DNA of 64,000 nucleotides, from NCBI GenBank assembly GCA_965246745.1, contig OZ251980.1, forward strand, positions 1,178,001-1,242,000, in the 5' to 3' direction. Within the stretch, counting starts at the first letter, position 1. The number at the start of each line of letters is the position of its first letter. The position numbers and the translations under genes are program-made. The notes under the pieces are model-generated. The model saw only the letters and a program-made list of their open reading frames with translations, did not search any database and had not been told where the DNA came from. This document shows, piece by piece, positions 1 to 9,574 of the stretch. Source of the DNA: JANXMY01 sp965246745 (lineage in GTDB: Bacteria; Armatimonadota; Armatimonadia; Armatimonadales; Capsulimonadaceae).

Positions 1-1310
1 TTGGCCATAATCTCGATCTCGCGGTCATTGAAGCCCAAAAGCTCCGAGTGGCGAATCAGATAATACGAATGCTGCTGATGGTCGGTGTGCGAGACGAAAA
101 ACCCGCAGTCGTGAAGCAGCGCGGCGTATTCCAGCAATTCTTTGGCCCGCCCGTAATCGTGCAGGCCGAGCGCTTTCCATTGGTCAAACAGCATCAGCGC
201 CAGGTGGACAATATGCGCGGCGTGGGTCTCGTCTACCCGCGTCGCCGCCATGAGCTGGCGGATCGAGCGCCGCCGGGCGCTGTCATTCACGGCTTTCGGG
301 GCCGGGCTGCCGACGCTGTCGCTCCGGCGCAGGCGGTCCACAATGATGCCTTCGCGCAGGCCCCGGTCGCTGATGCGAATGGAGCTTGCGCCGACCGTCT
401 CCATCACCGTCTGCAAAATCGCCGCGCCGCCGATGATGATGTCGGCCCGCTCCGGGTTGATGCCCGGAACCCGCCGCCGCTGCTCCACCGTCAGCCCGCA
501 CAGCCGGCGGGTGGCGGCCTGAATATCCGGCAGAAACAGCTCGTAGTTGCGAAGCGACGTGGGCGCGGGGGCCGACGCCCCGGCGGCGACAATCTCGGCG
601 AGGTTCTGCGCCGTCCCCGACGACCCGTACATGACCGAAAAGCCCGCCCGGCCGACGGCCCGCGCCGCCGGCACCAGCAGCGAGCGGACATGGCGCTGCA
701 AGCCGGCCCATGCCGCCGGGGTGATGATTTTGGACGCATCCACCACCCCCTCGGCGGTCAAGCGGATCGCGCCCATTTTCAGGCTGTCGAGAAACGAATA
801 GCCGGCGCTGTCGCCGACAATCAGCTCGGTCGAGCCGCCGCCGATGTCCATAAACAGGGCGTTCTTTTTCGGCGGCAGGTCCACGCCGCTGACGCAGCCG
901 AGGTAAATAAGGCGGGCTTCCTCCTGCCCGGAGATGATTCGGACATCCAGATCGGCCAGCTCGCGCACCCGCTGAACAAACGCGTCCCCGTTGCCCGCTT
1001 CCCGAACGGCGGCGGTGGCGAGCGCGACGATTTCTTCCGCCCCGAAGCCCCGCGCGACTTCGGCGAACCGGGCGCAGACCAATGCGCCCCGCGCAATCGC
1101 CGCGTCGGTCAGCCAGTGCCCCCCGCCGTCGTCCCGCTCACTGCCGGGCTTGCCCGGCGACTCTTTCGCCGCCCGCTCGAATTCGCCTTCGCCGAGCCGG
1201 ACGACCTGTTTTTGGGACGCCAGCGTGGTCCAAGTGCCGTTGGCCTGGACTTCCACCACGGCCAGCCGGACCGAGTTTGTGCCGATGTCCATTGCCGCAA
1301 AGATTCGCAT
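1..1310 (-). CDS. Ppx/GppA-family exopolyphosphatase / pppGpp phosphatase, 3' end outside window
   Basis: Read leftwards, this frame is open from an ATG at 1310 to the window edge, so about 436 codons are visible and the stop is missing. It starts with an actin-like ATPase phosphate-1 motif (MDIGTNSVRLAVVE) and has the family glycine motif DIGGGSTELI near residue 155, both typical of Ppx/GppA. The C-terminal third carries an HD-type segment (LLHDCGFFVSH followed by QQHSYYLIRHS), as in longer Ppx proteins. The family cleaves inorganic polyphosphate or pppGpp in the cytoplasm; the sequence does not tell me which. It is separated from the pilus locus by an intrinsic terminator and has its own promoter whose -10 ends 8 nt before the ATG, so its mRNA may have almost no leader. 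The upstream ATG at 1323 is out of frame. Confidence 0.9.
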   Translation of the reverse strand, partial: MRIFAAMDIGTNSVRLAVVEVQANGTWTTLASQKQVVRLGEGEFERAAKESPGKPGSERDDGGGHWLTDAAIARGALVCARFAEVARGFGAEEIVALATAAVREAGNGDAFVQRVRELADLDVRIISGQEEARLIYLGCVSGVDLPPKKNALFMDIGGGSTELIVGDSAGYSFLDSLKMGAIRLTAEGVVDASKIITPAAWAGLQRHVRSLLVPAARAVGRAGFSVMYGSSGTAQNLAEIVAAGASAPAPTSLRNYELFLPDIQAATRRLCGLTVEQRRRVPGINPERADIIIGGAAILQTVMETVGASSIRISDRGLREGIIVDRLRRSDSVGSPAPKAVNDSARRRSIRQLMAATRVDETHAAHIVHLALMLFDQWKALGLHDYGRAKELLEYAALLHDCGFFVSHTDHQQHSYYLIRHSELLGFNDREIEIMA

Positions 1311-1318
1311 AGGGCATC

Positions 1319-1348
1319 AGCATACCCGATGCAGGGGGATGGGGTCAA
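1319..1348 (-). promoter_or_regulatory. Sigma70-type promoter of the Ppx/GppA gene
   Basis: On the minus strand TTGACC (1343-1348) and TATGCT (1319-1324) are 18 bp apart. The -10 ends 8 nt before the ATG at 1310, so transcription would begin at or next to the start codon. Confidence 0.5.
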
Positions 1349-1384
1349 GAAAAAGCCTCCGGCTCCCGCAGGGAAGCCGGAGGC
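1349..1384 (-). terminator. Intrinsic terminator ending the pilus locus
   Basis: Directly after the stop of the giant secreted protein, the minus strand has GCCTCCGGCT, a 10-nt loop, AGCCGGAGGC and a run of five T. The stem is perfect over 10 bp. It ends the minus-strand pilus transcript before the Ppx/GppA promoter. Confidence 0.85.
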
Positions 1385-1396
1385 CGGGGGAGACGA

Positions 1397-4300
1397 CTAC
1401 GACCCCGGCGGGATCGGCGCGAACAGCGGGTCAATCGTTTCCGAATAAATATCCGCCGTGCCGTTGCGTGTGCTGTTCCAGAACAGCCAGACCTTGTGCG
1501 AGCTGTTTGCGCCGGCCAGCGGGTCCAAAAACGCGGCGACATTGCTTTCGTTGATCCCGGTCGAGATCGGAACCGGCGTGTCAATCACCGTGTCCAGCCC
1601 CGTGACGGCCTCCCGCGCGGCGGGGTCAGTGGTGTCGTTCGCCGGCAGCTCGTCCTGCCACTGCACGGTGTTTTGGCCGAGCGGGTCAACCGGGACAGTG
1701 TGAGAAGTTCCGCCGGTGTCGGTGTAGGTCAGCGAGACTGTCTGCCCTTCCGCGCCGGTCGAGATCGGGAAGTAAAGGCGGCCTCGGGAGTAATCCACAT
1801 CAATCTGGCCCGTGACATCGGTGCCGCTGCCGAGTTTGACACTGCTGATGTTTGTCGTAAAGGTCGGCGCGGAGGCCGGCGGGTTGGTTGTGACGCCGAT
1901 GGCCGTCGGCAGGAAGAAAGTCAAGCGCTGCGTCTTGAAGTACAGCGTCGCCGTGCCCTTGCCGCCGGCGTCGGCCGACTTGCGCCAGATGGTCCAGCGG
2001 CGGTCAGTCACGATGGGGCTGCCGAGGTTTGTGTTGGCGCTGGGATTGGGCACGCTGTTTTCTTTCTGCGCCGTATCGAGGAACGTCACGGCCCCGACAT
2101 CCGCGCGGCTGTCGGTGGTCAAGCGCCGGGCGAGCGGGCTGAATGTCGCCTGGATCGCCGTGAAGTTCTGGCGGGCGGGGTCGAGCGCAGGCGTGAACCG
2201 GACCCGGCCCGTGGCGGCGTCCACCGTGACCGTGTTGGTGGTCGCGGCTTGCCCGCCGGCGGGCGGGTTCAAGATCGGCACTTGAACGCCGGTCAGCACG
2301 AGGAAGCCGCTGGCTTTGTCGTAGACGGCCTTCGAGAACAGCGGCAGATTTGCGGCGTCATACAAGAGCCGTGTCGGCACGCCTGCGCGGAGGACGCTGA
2401 CATTCAGCGCTCCGGCGCGGGACCACGCCGTGTCGCGGCTTTGATACCAGCCGCCGGCGGCCGGGCGCAGGTTTTCGGTCACCGGCGGGAACGGCACTTG
2501 GGAAAGCCGGCCTGCCGTGGCCGCCGTCGCGCCGGGCTGGTAGCGGCTGACATACAGGTCCGCGTTGCCGTCCGGCCCGGTGCCGGTATAGGTGGCTTCA
2601 ATCACCGGCTGGAAAAGCGTGGTAGTGCCGTCCGGCTGCAAAACCGGCGCGAACGGCAGATACAGCGGGCTGACATCGGACACGGCGGTCAGGCCCGCCG
2701 GCACGGGAAGCAGCGTCGGCGGCGGCGCAGCGGGGTTGTTCCACGAGGAGCGCGGGCTGTAGTACAGCGCCGTCCGTCCGCGCGTCGCCGCTGTCCAAAA
2801 GGCCCACTTTTGAGTGCCGGTGTCTAAGCCTTTGACCCCGTACTTGACCTGATTGTCATCCGACGACGGCGTGACCCGGCTGAAGCTGAACAATTTGCCG
2901 GTAGACGGGTCCATCTCATACGCATACAGAATGTTAGTATACGGCGCGGCCGTGCTGACGGCGACATCAAAGGCCGTGAGCGGCCGGTATGTCTGGTCCG
3001 CCCCGGTCATAATGCTCAGGCTGCTGTTGACGCCCGGCGCAAGGCTCAGCGGTGAAATCGGCCCGTACCAGCTTGTCGTCGCGTTCCCCGTTATGCCGCC
3101 CGGATTGAAGTGTTTGCTGTTGTCGGTCTTGAACGGCACGTTGACGCCGGAAACGCTGTACGCGCCGGTGCGTCCTGAAGTCCAGTAAACCGAGATGGAC
3201 TGGCGGCTGAAATCGCGGAACGCCGCCGGGGCGAAGTCCGGGGTGGCACCGCCGGTGCCACCCGCCGGGCCGGCGTCAATCATCGGCAGAGCGCCGAATG
3301 TGAAGCCGTCGGTCATGCGGTTTTCGACCACTTTGATTTGCAGCTTCACGCCGGGATTGCTGACCGGCTGAAGCGCGGCGTTTTCCGGCAAAGTTGCCGT
3401 CGCCGTCGCCGTGGGGTTCAGCGAGAGCACGGTTGAAACCTTTTGGGGGTCGCCGGGCGGGAAGTGGCCGCCGAGGCCGTTTGTCGGGGTTCCGTTGCTG
3501 ACGTAGCCGTAGGTCGGCGGCTTGTACGGGTTGGCTGTGCCGCTGCCGGGCAGGTCATAGCCCTCAAACAGCCGGAGCGGGATGTTGTCGTTCGTGTGGT
3601 AAGTGCCGACCGGGGTGCCGAAGGGCACGGCGATCCCGACATACGGCGGGGCGGACGCCGCCACGGTGTTAGCGGCGGTGAGGGTCGGCACGGCGGCGGT
3701 CGGCAGGCTGTAGTCGGAGCCGCCGGTATCCGGCATATCCGGCACGGTCAGGGTCGTTTCCCCGCCGCCCGCGCGGGGCTTGTGGAATGTCGCCGCCGGG
3801 TACAGCAAGCCGAAGTTTGCAGCCACCAACGGATTGCGGCCATACGCCTGCACCATATCGGTATCCAAAGACGTGCGGTACAAGAACGCCTGCTCGCTGA
3901 CCGACCCGGTGACCGGGATTGCCGCGCCGCCCGCCGTCAAGCGGTTCAAGTAGACCGCGTCTACCGGCCCGGCAGTGTAGCCCCCGATGCCCGCGTCGAA
4001 GCCTATCAAAAACGACAGCGGGTCGTTGCCGTCCGCGTAGGCATAAAGCGGCACGGGTGATCCGTTGTTCATCTGCTGGTTGAAGTGGACATTGAGCAGG
4101 TTGACGTTGCCGTCGTTGTGCACGGTCATGGGCCGGAAAAACGGCTGGAAGCTCGGCGTGTACGGGCCGAACAGGCCGAGGTTCAGCGTCGCCGCCGCCG
4201 CTTCGGTTTGAAGGCCGAGGCCGGCGGGGGCGGGGGTCGGGATGCCGATGACGCCGTCGGCAATCGTCGTTTTCATGTTGACGGGGACGCCGGCGAAGGT

Positions 4301-7300
4301 CTGCACGTCGCGGTACGGGTAAATGGTATTGAACTGGCCGCGCGTGCTCAGGTCCACATACAGATGCTGCGGGGTGCCGCCGCCGGTCGAGTTGCCGTAG
4401 CCGGTGCCGGAGCCTTCAATGTAGCCGTGCGGGAACGCGGCATGGCTGGTGTTCACCGTCGCCGGCGTAGTCGGGATTTTCGAATCGCTGTCCCAAAGCT
4501 GAAGGTTGGCCGGCTGGTGCTGCGGCACGGCGACCGAGACGTGAATATAATCCAGGTTCTGGTAGGTCGGGCTGCCGGCCGGTCCCGTCTGCGGGTCCAG
4601 GGTCACGGCACCGTTGGACGTGTCCAAATCAAGCTCCGGCGGCACTCCGCCGACGGTGGCGGGGAGTTTGACCAGCTTGTGCGTGATCGCCGACGCCGGA
4701 ATGTCCGGGTAGTCCAGGCTGGCGTTGGCGGAGACCGACGACAGGGCGTTGAAGTCTTCCCACGGCAGCGGGTTGATTGTCGCGCCGGGACCGCCCGGCT
4801 CGTTCTGCGGCAGGCCGCCGGTGCCGTAGTTGGTGTTGTCGTTCCAGTGAGCGACCACCGGCTGCATGGCGACAGGGATGGCCGGGAACGGATTGGACGG
4901 GCTGGTCGGCGTGCCCCCCGGTGTTCGGACCAGGCTGCGGTTCTGCACGTTCAGCCCGAAGCTGCCGGGGACGCGGTTGTCGCCGGTGGTGCCGTCCACG
5001 ATGTCGCCGACCGAGGTGGCGACGGCAATCGGCACCTGGGCATACTGGGATTGGTCGGACAGGTACTGGGTCACGGCCAGCGGGTTTTCGTGAGCGACAT
5101 CGTAGCCGCTGGTGGGCAGCTTCGGAATGTAGTTGCTGCCGTTGACAAACGCGCTTAAATCCGACACCGTTGGGCTGGTCGGCGACGAGATCGGCCCGAA
5201 CGGTCCCGCGTCGTAGATGTCCCCGACCCGCACCGCCGCCGTGGGCGGAGTGGCGCTGCCGGTGATGTTCAGCGGGACGCCGAAGCCCTGCACGGCCAGC
5301 GGGTTCAGAATGCCGAACGTCGGCTGCTCGGTCGGCGGCGTCTGCTTGATGGTCGGCGTCGGGGTCGTGCTGTCCACATACTGTGCGCCGATGCCGGTCT
5401 GCATGCTGAGGCTGACGACGCCGCTGGCCGTGTAGGTGTCAACGCTGCCCGAAGTGGTCTTGATGTACCGGGTGGCGGTCTGGTTCGCCTGGCGGACTCG
5501 GCGGAATGCGCCGGGGGTATCGCCGACCCGTGTTTGGTCGCTGCCGATAGGGTAGGAGTAAACGGCAATCCAGCCGAAGCCCGCGCCGGTGCTCCCGGCG
5601 GGGGTGACAAGCTGCGTGGACGGGTCCGTGCCCGGATCGGCTTTGGTGGTGCCCGCCGCCGGCGGGTCGGTGCGGTGGATGAGGCCCGCTTCGGGGTAGC
5701 CGCCGGTCAGGGTGGACAGCACGGTCGCGGGGACGACCACGCCGGCGTTGCCGACCGAGAAGTTGACGGTCCCGCCGCTGCCGTAGAAGGTCGTGCCGGA
5801 GGCGTCGGTCGGGTCGGCGACCAGCAGCGCCGGGTTGGGGTTGTTCGTCGGGTCAAAGCCGGGCGGGACGACGTTGCCGATGCGGATATACGAAAAGCCG
5901 CCCCATTCGAACCCGGAAATCGGGCTGTTCAGCGGCAGCGCTTTCCGCATGTCGGCGGTTGTGGCCGGGTGCGCCGCCGTGCCGTCAAAGAGATACGCCT
6001 GCAAGGGGAACTTGGCGTCCACCTGCGGCGGATTATTGGTTTCGGTGATGCCGCCGTACTGACCGGGATTGATAAACCCGGCGTAGGTCGGGTCAAACGG
6101 CGTGATGCCCCGGCAGAAGCCGAGCGCCCCGTCGCCGAAGTACACAAAATCGGTGGTGTTGGTCGTGTAGCCGAGCGTCGTCAGCGCCCCCGCCGTCGTC
6201 AGGTCGCTTGTATCAGCCGCCGCGACCGCCGGGCCGGAAATCGGGCCGCCGCCGCCGAACGAGGCGTCCACGCCGACAAACGCGAACTGCTGAACAGGGT
6301 TGACATTGCTGATCGGCGTCGCCGTGATTTGCAGCAGCGTGTTTCCCGAAGTCGCAAACACCGCGCCGCCGTTGCCGCCCGACGCCGTGGTGGACGGGTT
6401 CGTGATTAAGACCGGAGACGACTCAAACGCCGATCCGGTCGGCGACTCGAGGCGGTACACGCCGCGCTGCGCGTCATTGAGACCATCAATGTCAACCGCG
6501 TAAAAGCCGAGATCGGCGGCTCCGCGCGTGCCGATATACAGCATCGGCACAGACTGACCTTTGACATCGGTGTGGAACACATCGGCATGGGTGTAATTGG
6601 TCGTGCCTGCGTACTGAATCGTTTTCGGGAACTGAACCACGCCAATCGCCGGGGTCGCGTGCAGAAACGCGCCGATGGGCGGCGACGGCTCCGGGGTCGT
6701 GTCGGAGACCGGGTCATTCGGGTTGTTGGCCTCGGGGAAGCTCCACACGGTCGTCGTCGCGCCGACCTTTGTGGTCGCCGTCGTGCCGTCCAAATTGACT
6801 GCCCAAACGCGCCCGGTCGTGTCGGTCGCCGGACGCGGGTTCACAGTCCCGGTCGTTGTCGGGCTGGTTGCCGAGTACGGCACTTCCAGCCCCGTGTCGG
6901 CGGCAAAGTAAAGCCGCGTCCGGTACTGAGTCGGCACATAACCCGGCGTGCCGAACGTGCCCGTGCCGGCCGTGATAACGTCGTCGGTGTTGGTGAACAC
7001 GACCGGCGAGCCGGTGATGTTGCCGAGCGCAGGGCGAATGCCCAGTGTGCTAACCCGGCCCGGCCCGGATGCATAAGCGTTCGGGAAGGCCCACAAGGGC
7101 CGCTGGTCAAGCGTATGGTTCACGCCGCCGGCGGGGCCGGCAAGCTTCGGGCCGTTGAAGCCGTCAATCGCATACAGCCGCCCGGCGTTTGACCCGGCCC
7201 CGAGTTCCTGCGACGAGCCGATCACGACCGTCGGGCCGGGCGGACCGTACACAAGCTGATTAAACGTCGTCGTGCTGCCGGTCGGCACGCCGGCGGGTCC

Positions 7301-9388
7301 GGCATAAACCGCAGTGACGATGTGCGTTCCCGGCGTCAGCGTCGTCGTGGTCGTATACGTCGCCGTGCCGGTTGCCGACACCGGCTGGGCGGGCTGGGCC
7401 GCGCCGTCAATGGTAAATGTGATCGTGCCGACAGTCAGCGGGGCAGGCACGGGGCCGCTGGAAACCGCCGTGGCCGTGAAGGTCACGGATTGGGTCGGCA
7501 GGGACGGGTCGGCGGACGACGTGACAACGATGTCGCTGCCGCCCGGAGCGCCGCTGTCTTCCTGCTCGTTAAACTGGAGCGATGTGCTGCCGGAAAAATT
7601 CGGGTCGCCGCTGTACGCCGCCGAAACCGGAAACGAGCCGGTGGCGGGCGCAATCAGCGGCGCGGCGACGGTCACGGTGGCGACGCCGTTGATGACGTTC
7701 ACCGCCGCCGACGTGACGCCGTTGATCGTAAACTTGACCGTGCCGGTGATCTGCCCGCCGGTGCCGGCTTCATCGGTGACGGTGGCTTTATAGGTGACGT
7801 TCCCGCCCGGCGGCACCGGGTTCGGCGAGGCGGTGACGACCGTGGCGGTCGGAAACGGAGCGGACGCCGGCACGACGGCGGGCGTGGACTCAAAGCTGAG
7901 GCCGCTGTTCGAGGCTTGGTCGGGCGTGAACCACCAGCGCGGGTTGCAGGTCGGCACCGTGTCGGTGATGCCGGTGACAGCCGCCGTCAGGCTGGCGTTA
8001 TACGCCGGCAGCGGCGTTGCCGCCGTTTTGGTGCGGTAGTTCGGCACGCCGAGGCCGTCCAAAGCGTACACGCAGTCGCGGGTGTTGCCGAGATAAATCA
8101 CGGCATTAGACGCCAGCTTGCCGGCCGCGTCGGGCGTCGTCGAGATGCTGTGGTCCACATAAACATTCGGCGAGGCCAGGCCGAACGCGGCGGGGACGGG
8201 CAGAACCGTCAGCGGGTCGAAGTTGACCGACGACGTAGCGCTCGGGTTCGGCTGGGACGGATCGGGCCGGTAAATCCAGTAAACGCCGGTGGTGCCGACA
8301 TGCGGCCCGGCGGTCGTGCTGGTCGTGCTCGGATACACCGGCTGTGCGCCGTAGATCGGCGTCGCGCCGTCACCGGTGGTTCGGTTCCCGCCGGTGGTCG
8401 CGTCTACATTGCTGGTGCCGTCGCCGTTGCCGGCGGCGTCCAGGCAGTACACAAACCCGTTGTTGTCGGCGACAATCACGACCGCTTTGTTGGCATAGGG
8501 GGTTGTTACTGAGTTGTTCAGCACGTTCATATACGCGACGGCGGGGGTCGAGAAGACCGACGAGTCCCGGTAATTGCCCGTCGCCGGGTCTTTCACCGAC
8601 GGCGTCTCAAAGCGCCAGACGACTTCGCCGGTGAAACCGTCCACGCAGTAAACCGCCCCGCCCAGCCGGGTCGTCGTGACCGCGCCGACGGTGACTTTGA
8701 CATTCTCCGACCGCCCGAAATAAACAAGCTGACGGATCAAGTAGGGCGAGCCGGCGGGGGCCGCCCCGCTGTGCTGTCCGGGAACGGTCAGGGACCCGCT
8801 CGGCAGCGTCGTGTCCGGCTGGGCCACCGTGCCCGGCGTGGTGCCGACGTACTTGACGTTCTGGATAAACGGGAACTCGGTGCTGTTGACCGCCGTGGGC
8901 GTGCTTTCCACCGTCACCAGCGGCTGTGCGCCGCTGGCGAGCGGCGCGGGCGCAACGGCATTCGGCGTGGTGAATGTCAGCGGAGCCGACCAGGGGGGGG
9001 CTGCGGTGCCGTCGCGGAAGTGGTTCGGGAAATACAGACCCGGCGACGACGGCGGCAGGGCCGGATTGTAGTTGCCCAGCAAAAAGCTCGGGATTTCCGT
9101 CGAGACCCCTGCCCCGGCGTTGGCCCCGGTGCCGGCGACTAGGCCGGTCGGCGTGCCCTGAAGCTGGCTGTACAGCGGGTCCGGGAACGGCAGCGGCGGC
9201 GGCGCGGGAAACAGCGGGGGCGTGAACGTGCCGCCGCTATGGAAAATTGGGCTGCTGTACGGAGTCGGGTTTGTCGGCGACGGGTTCGGCGCGGCGACAG
9301 GCGACTGCGCCCGCGCGGCGGTTCCAAGCCCGGCGAGAGCGGCGCACAGCAGCGCTGCGGTGCGCCGGCGCGTGAAGGTATGTTTCAT
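1397..9388 (-). CDS. Giant secreted beta-propeller/Ig-like protein (2663 aa), PilY1-like by position
   Basis: The ATG at 9388 is chosen because it begins a textbook signal peptide: MKHTFTRRRT, a hydrophobic run, then TAARAQS. In-frame ATGs upstream, from 9397, run into an intergenic repeat. Residues about 210-820 hold PQQ-type propeller repeats (GAVYCVDGFTGEVVWRFETP, FVYCLDAAGNGDG, YAIDGFNGPKL). Two bacterial Ig-like domains of the BIg3 type interrupt them at about 520-710 (for example ASPNPVPPGGNVTYKATVTD). The remaining 1800 residues are Gly/Pro/Thr-rich beta sequence without a family I can name. Cys is rare and I see no sortase or PEP-CTERM tail. It is the last gene of the pilus locus, behind PilV/W/X-like genes, the place of PilY1 in other bacteria. 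A role at the pilus tip or surface is inferred from position and the propeller. Confidence 0.8.
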   Translation of the reverse strand: MKHTFTRRRTAALLCAALAGLGTAARAQSPVAAPNPSPTNPTPYSSPIFHSGGTFTPPLFPAPPPLPFPDPLYSQLQGTPTGLVAGTGANAGAGVSTEIPSFLLGNYNPALPPSSPGLYFPNHFRDGTAAPPWSAPLTFTTPNAVAPAPLASGAQPLVTVESTPTAVNSTEFPFIQNVKYVGTTPGTVAQPDTTLPSGSLTVPGQHSGAAPAGSPYLIRQLVYFGRSENVKVTVGAVTTTRLGGAVYCVDGFTGEVVWRFETPSVKDPATGNYRDSSVFSTPAVAYMNVLNNSVTTPYANKAVVIVADNNGFVYCLDAAGNGDGTSNVDATTGGNRTTGDGATPIYGAQPVYPSTTSTTAGPHVGTTGVYWIYRPDPSQPNPSATSSVNFDPLTVLPVPAAFGLASPNVYVDHSISTTPDAAGKLASNAVIYLGNTRDCVYALDGLGVPNYRTKTAATPLPAYNASLTAAVTGITDTVPTCNPRWWFTPDQASNSGLSFESTPAVVPASAPFPTATVVTASPNPVPPGGNVTYKATVTDEAGTGGQITGTVKFTINGVTSAAVNVINGVATVTVAAPLIAPATGSFPVSAAYSGDPNFSGSTSLQFNEQEDSGAPGGSDIVVTSSADPSLPTQSVTFTATAVSSGPVPAPLTVGTITFTIDGAAQPAQPVSATGTATYTTTTTLTPGTHIVTAVYAGPAGVPTGSTTTFNQLVYGPPGPTVVIGSSQELGAGSNAGRLYAIDGFNGPKLAGPAGGVNHTLDQRPLWAFPNAYASGPGRVSTLGIRPALGNITGSPVVFTNTDDVITAGTGTFGTPGYVPTQYRTRLYFAADTGLEVPYSATSPTTTGTVNPRPATDTTGRVWAVNLDGTTATTKVGATTTVWSFPEANNPNDPVSDTTPEPSPPIGAFLHATPAIGVVQFPKTIQYAGTTNYTHADVFHTDVKGQSVPMLYIGTRGAADLGFYAVDIDGLNDAQRGVYRLESPTGSAFESSPVLITNPSTTASGGNGGAVFATSGNTLLQITATPISNVNPVQQFAFVGVDASFGGGGPISGPAVAAADTSDLTTAGALTTLGYTTNTTDFVYFGDGALGFCRGITPFDPTYAGFINPGQYGGITETNNPPQVDAKFPLQAYLFDGTAAHPATTADMRKALPLNSPISGFEWGGFSYIRIGNVVPPGFDPTNNPNPALLVADPTDASGTTFYGSGGTVNFSVGNAGVVVPATVLSTLTGGYPEAGLIHRTDPPAAGTTKADPGTDPSTQLVTPAGSTGAGFGWIAVYSYPIGSDQTRVGDTPGAFRRVRQANQTATRYIKTTSGSVDTYTASGVVSLSMQTGIGAQYVDSTTPTPTIKQTPPTEQPTFGILNPLAVQGFGVPLNITGSATPPTAAVRVGDIYDAGPFGPISSPTSPTVSDLSAFVNGSNYIPKLPTSGYDVAHENPLAVTQYLSDQSQYAQVPIAVATSVGDIVDGTTGDNRVPGSFGLNVQNRSLVRTPGGTPTSPSNPFPAIPVAMQPVVAHWNDNTNYGTGGLPQNEPGGPGATINPLPWEDFNALSSVSANASLDYPDIPASAITHKLVKLPATVGGVPPELDLDTSNGAVTLDPQTGPAGSPTYQNLDYIHVSVAVPQHQPANLQLWDSDSKIPTTPATVNTSHAAFPHGYIEGSGTGYGNSTGGGTPQHLYVDLSTRGQFNTIYPYRDVQTFAGVPVNMKTTIADGVIGIPTPAPAGLGLQTEAAAATLNLGLFGPYTPSFQPFFRPMTVHNDGNVNLLNVHFNQQMNNGSPVPLYAYADGNDPLSFLIGFDAGIGGYTAGPVDAVYLNRLTAGGAAIPVTGSVSEQAFLYRTSLDTDMVQAYGRNPLVAANFGLLYPAATFHKPRAGGGETTLTVPDMPDTGGSDYSLPTAAVPTLTAANTVAASAPPYVGIAVPFGTPVGTYHTNDNIPLRLFEGYDLPGSGTANPYKPPTYGYVSNGTPTNGLGGHFPPGDPQKVSTVLSLNPTATATATLPENAALQPVSNPGVKLQIKVVENRMTDGFTFGALPMIDAGPAGGTGGATPDFAPAAFRDFSRQSISVYWTSGRTGAYSVSGVNVPFKTDNSKHFNPGGITGNATTSWYGPISPLSLAPGVNSSLSIMTGADQTYRPLTAFDVAVSTAAPYTNILYAYEMDPSTGKLFSFSRVTPSSDDNQVKYGVKGLDTGTQKWAFWTAATRGRTALYYSPRSSWNNPAAPPPTLLPVPAGLTAVSDVSPLYLPFAPVLQPDGTTTLFQPVIEATYTGTGPDGNADLYVSRYQPGATAATAGRLSQVPFPPVTENLRPAAGGWYQSRDTAWSRAGALNVSVLRAGVPTRLLYDAANLPLFSKAVYDKASGFLVLTGVQVPILNPPAGGQAATTNTVTVDAATGRVRFTPALDPARQNFTAIQATFSPLARRLTTDSRADVGAVTFLDTAQKENSVPNPSANTNLGSPIVTDRRWTIWRKSADAGGKGTATLYFKTQRLTFFLPTAIGVTTNPPASAPTFTTNISSVKLGSGTDVTGQIDVDYSRGRLYFPISTGAEGQTVSLTYTDTGGTSHTVPVDPLGQNTVQWQDELPANDTTDPAAREAVTGLDTVIDTPVPISTGINESNVAAFLDPLAGANSSHKVWLFWNSTRNGTADIYSETIDPLFAPIPPGS

Positions 9389-9428
9389 TTGGTGCATAGT
9401 AGTTTGCGTGTGCATGGTGCAGGTCGTT

Positions 9429-9556
9429 CCTGCCCTGAACGGCAGGGCTTTAAAAGTGCAATTCCCCGCCGTCGCGGGCACCAACTTTGTTGGACTTAAC
9501 TCTTTGCCCGCGCAGGCGGGAGATTGCACTTCAAAGCACGGGGGTTCAGCCCCGTG
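9429..9556. repeat. Nested inverted repeat, family A, copy 1
   Basis: This element fills the gap between the two giant secreted proteins. Its ends form local hairpins with the same loop: CCTGCC-CTGAAC-GGCAGG on the left, and on the right a CACGGGG/CCCCGTG stem whose minus-strand loop also reads CTGAAC. Between them AGTGCAAT (9455-9462) pairs with ATTGCACT (9523-9530) and CCGCC pairs with GGCGG. Copy 2 is at 19628-19767. Relative to it, T-A in the inner stem becomes G-C and the left end hairpin has different but still paired bases. Confidence 0.75.
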
Positions 9557-9574
9557 AACTGATAAACAGTGGTT

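Noticed and set aside
48..1448. A 466-codon open frame on the plus strand, rich in Arg/Pro.
   Set aside because: It is antisense to the clear Ppx/GppA gene, has no recognisable motif, and such frames are expected in high-GC DNA.
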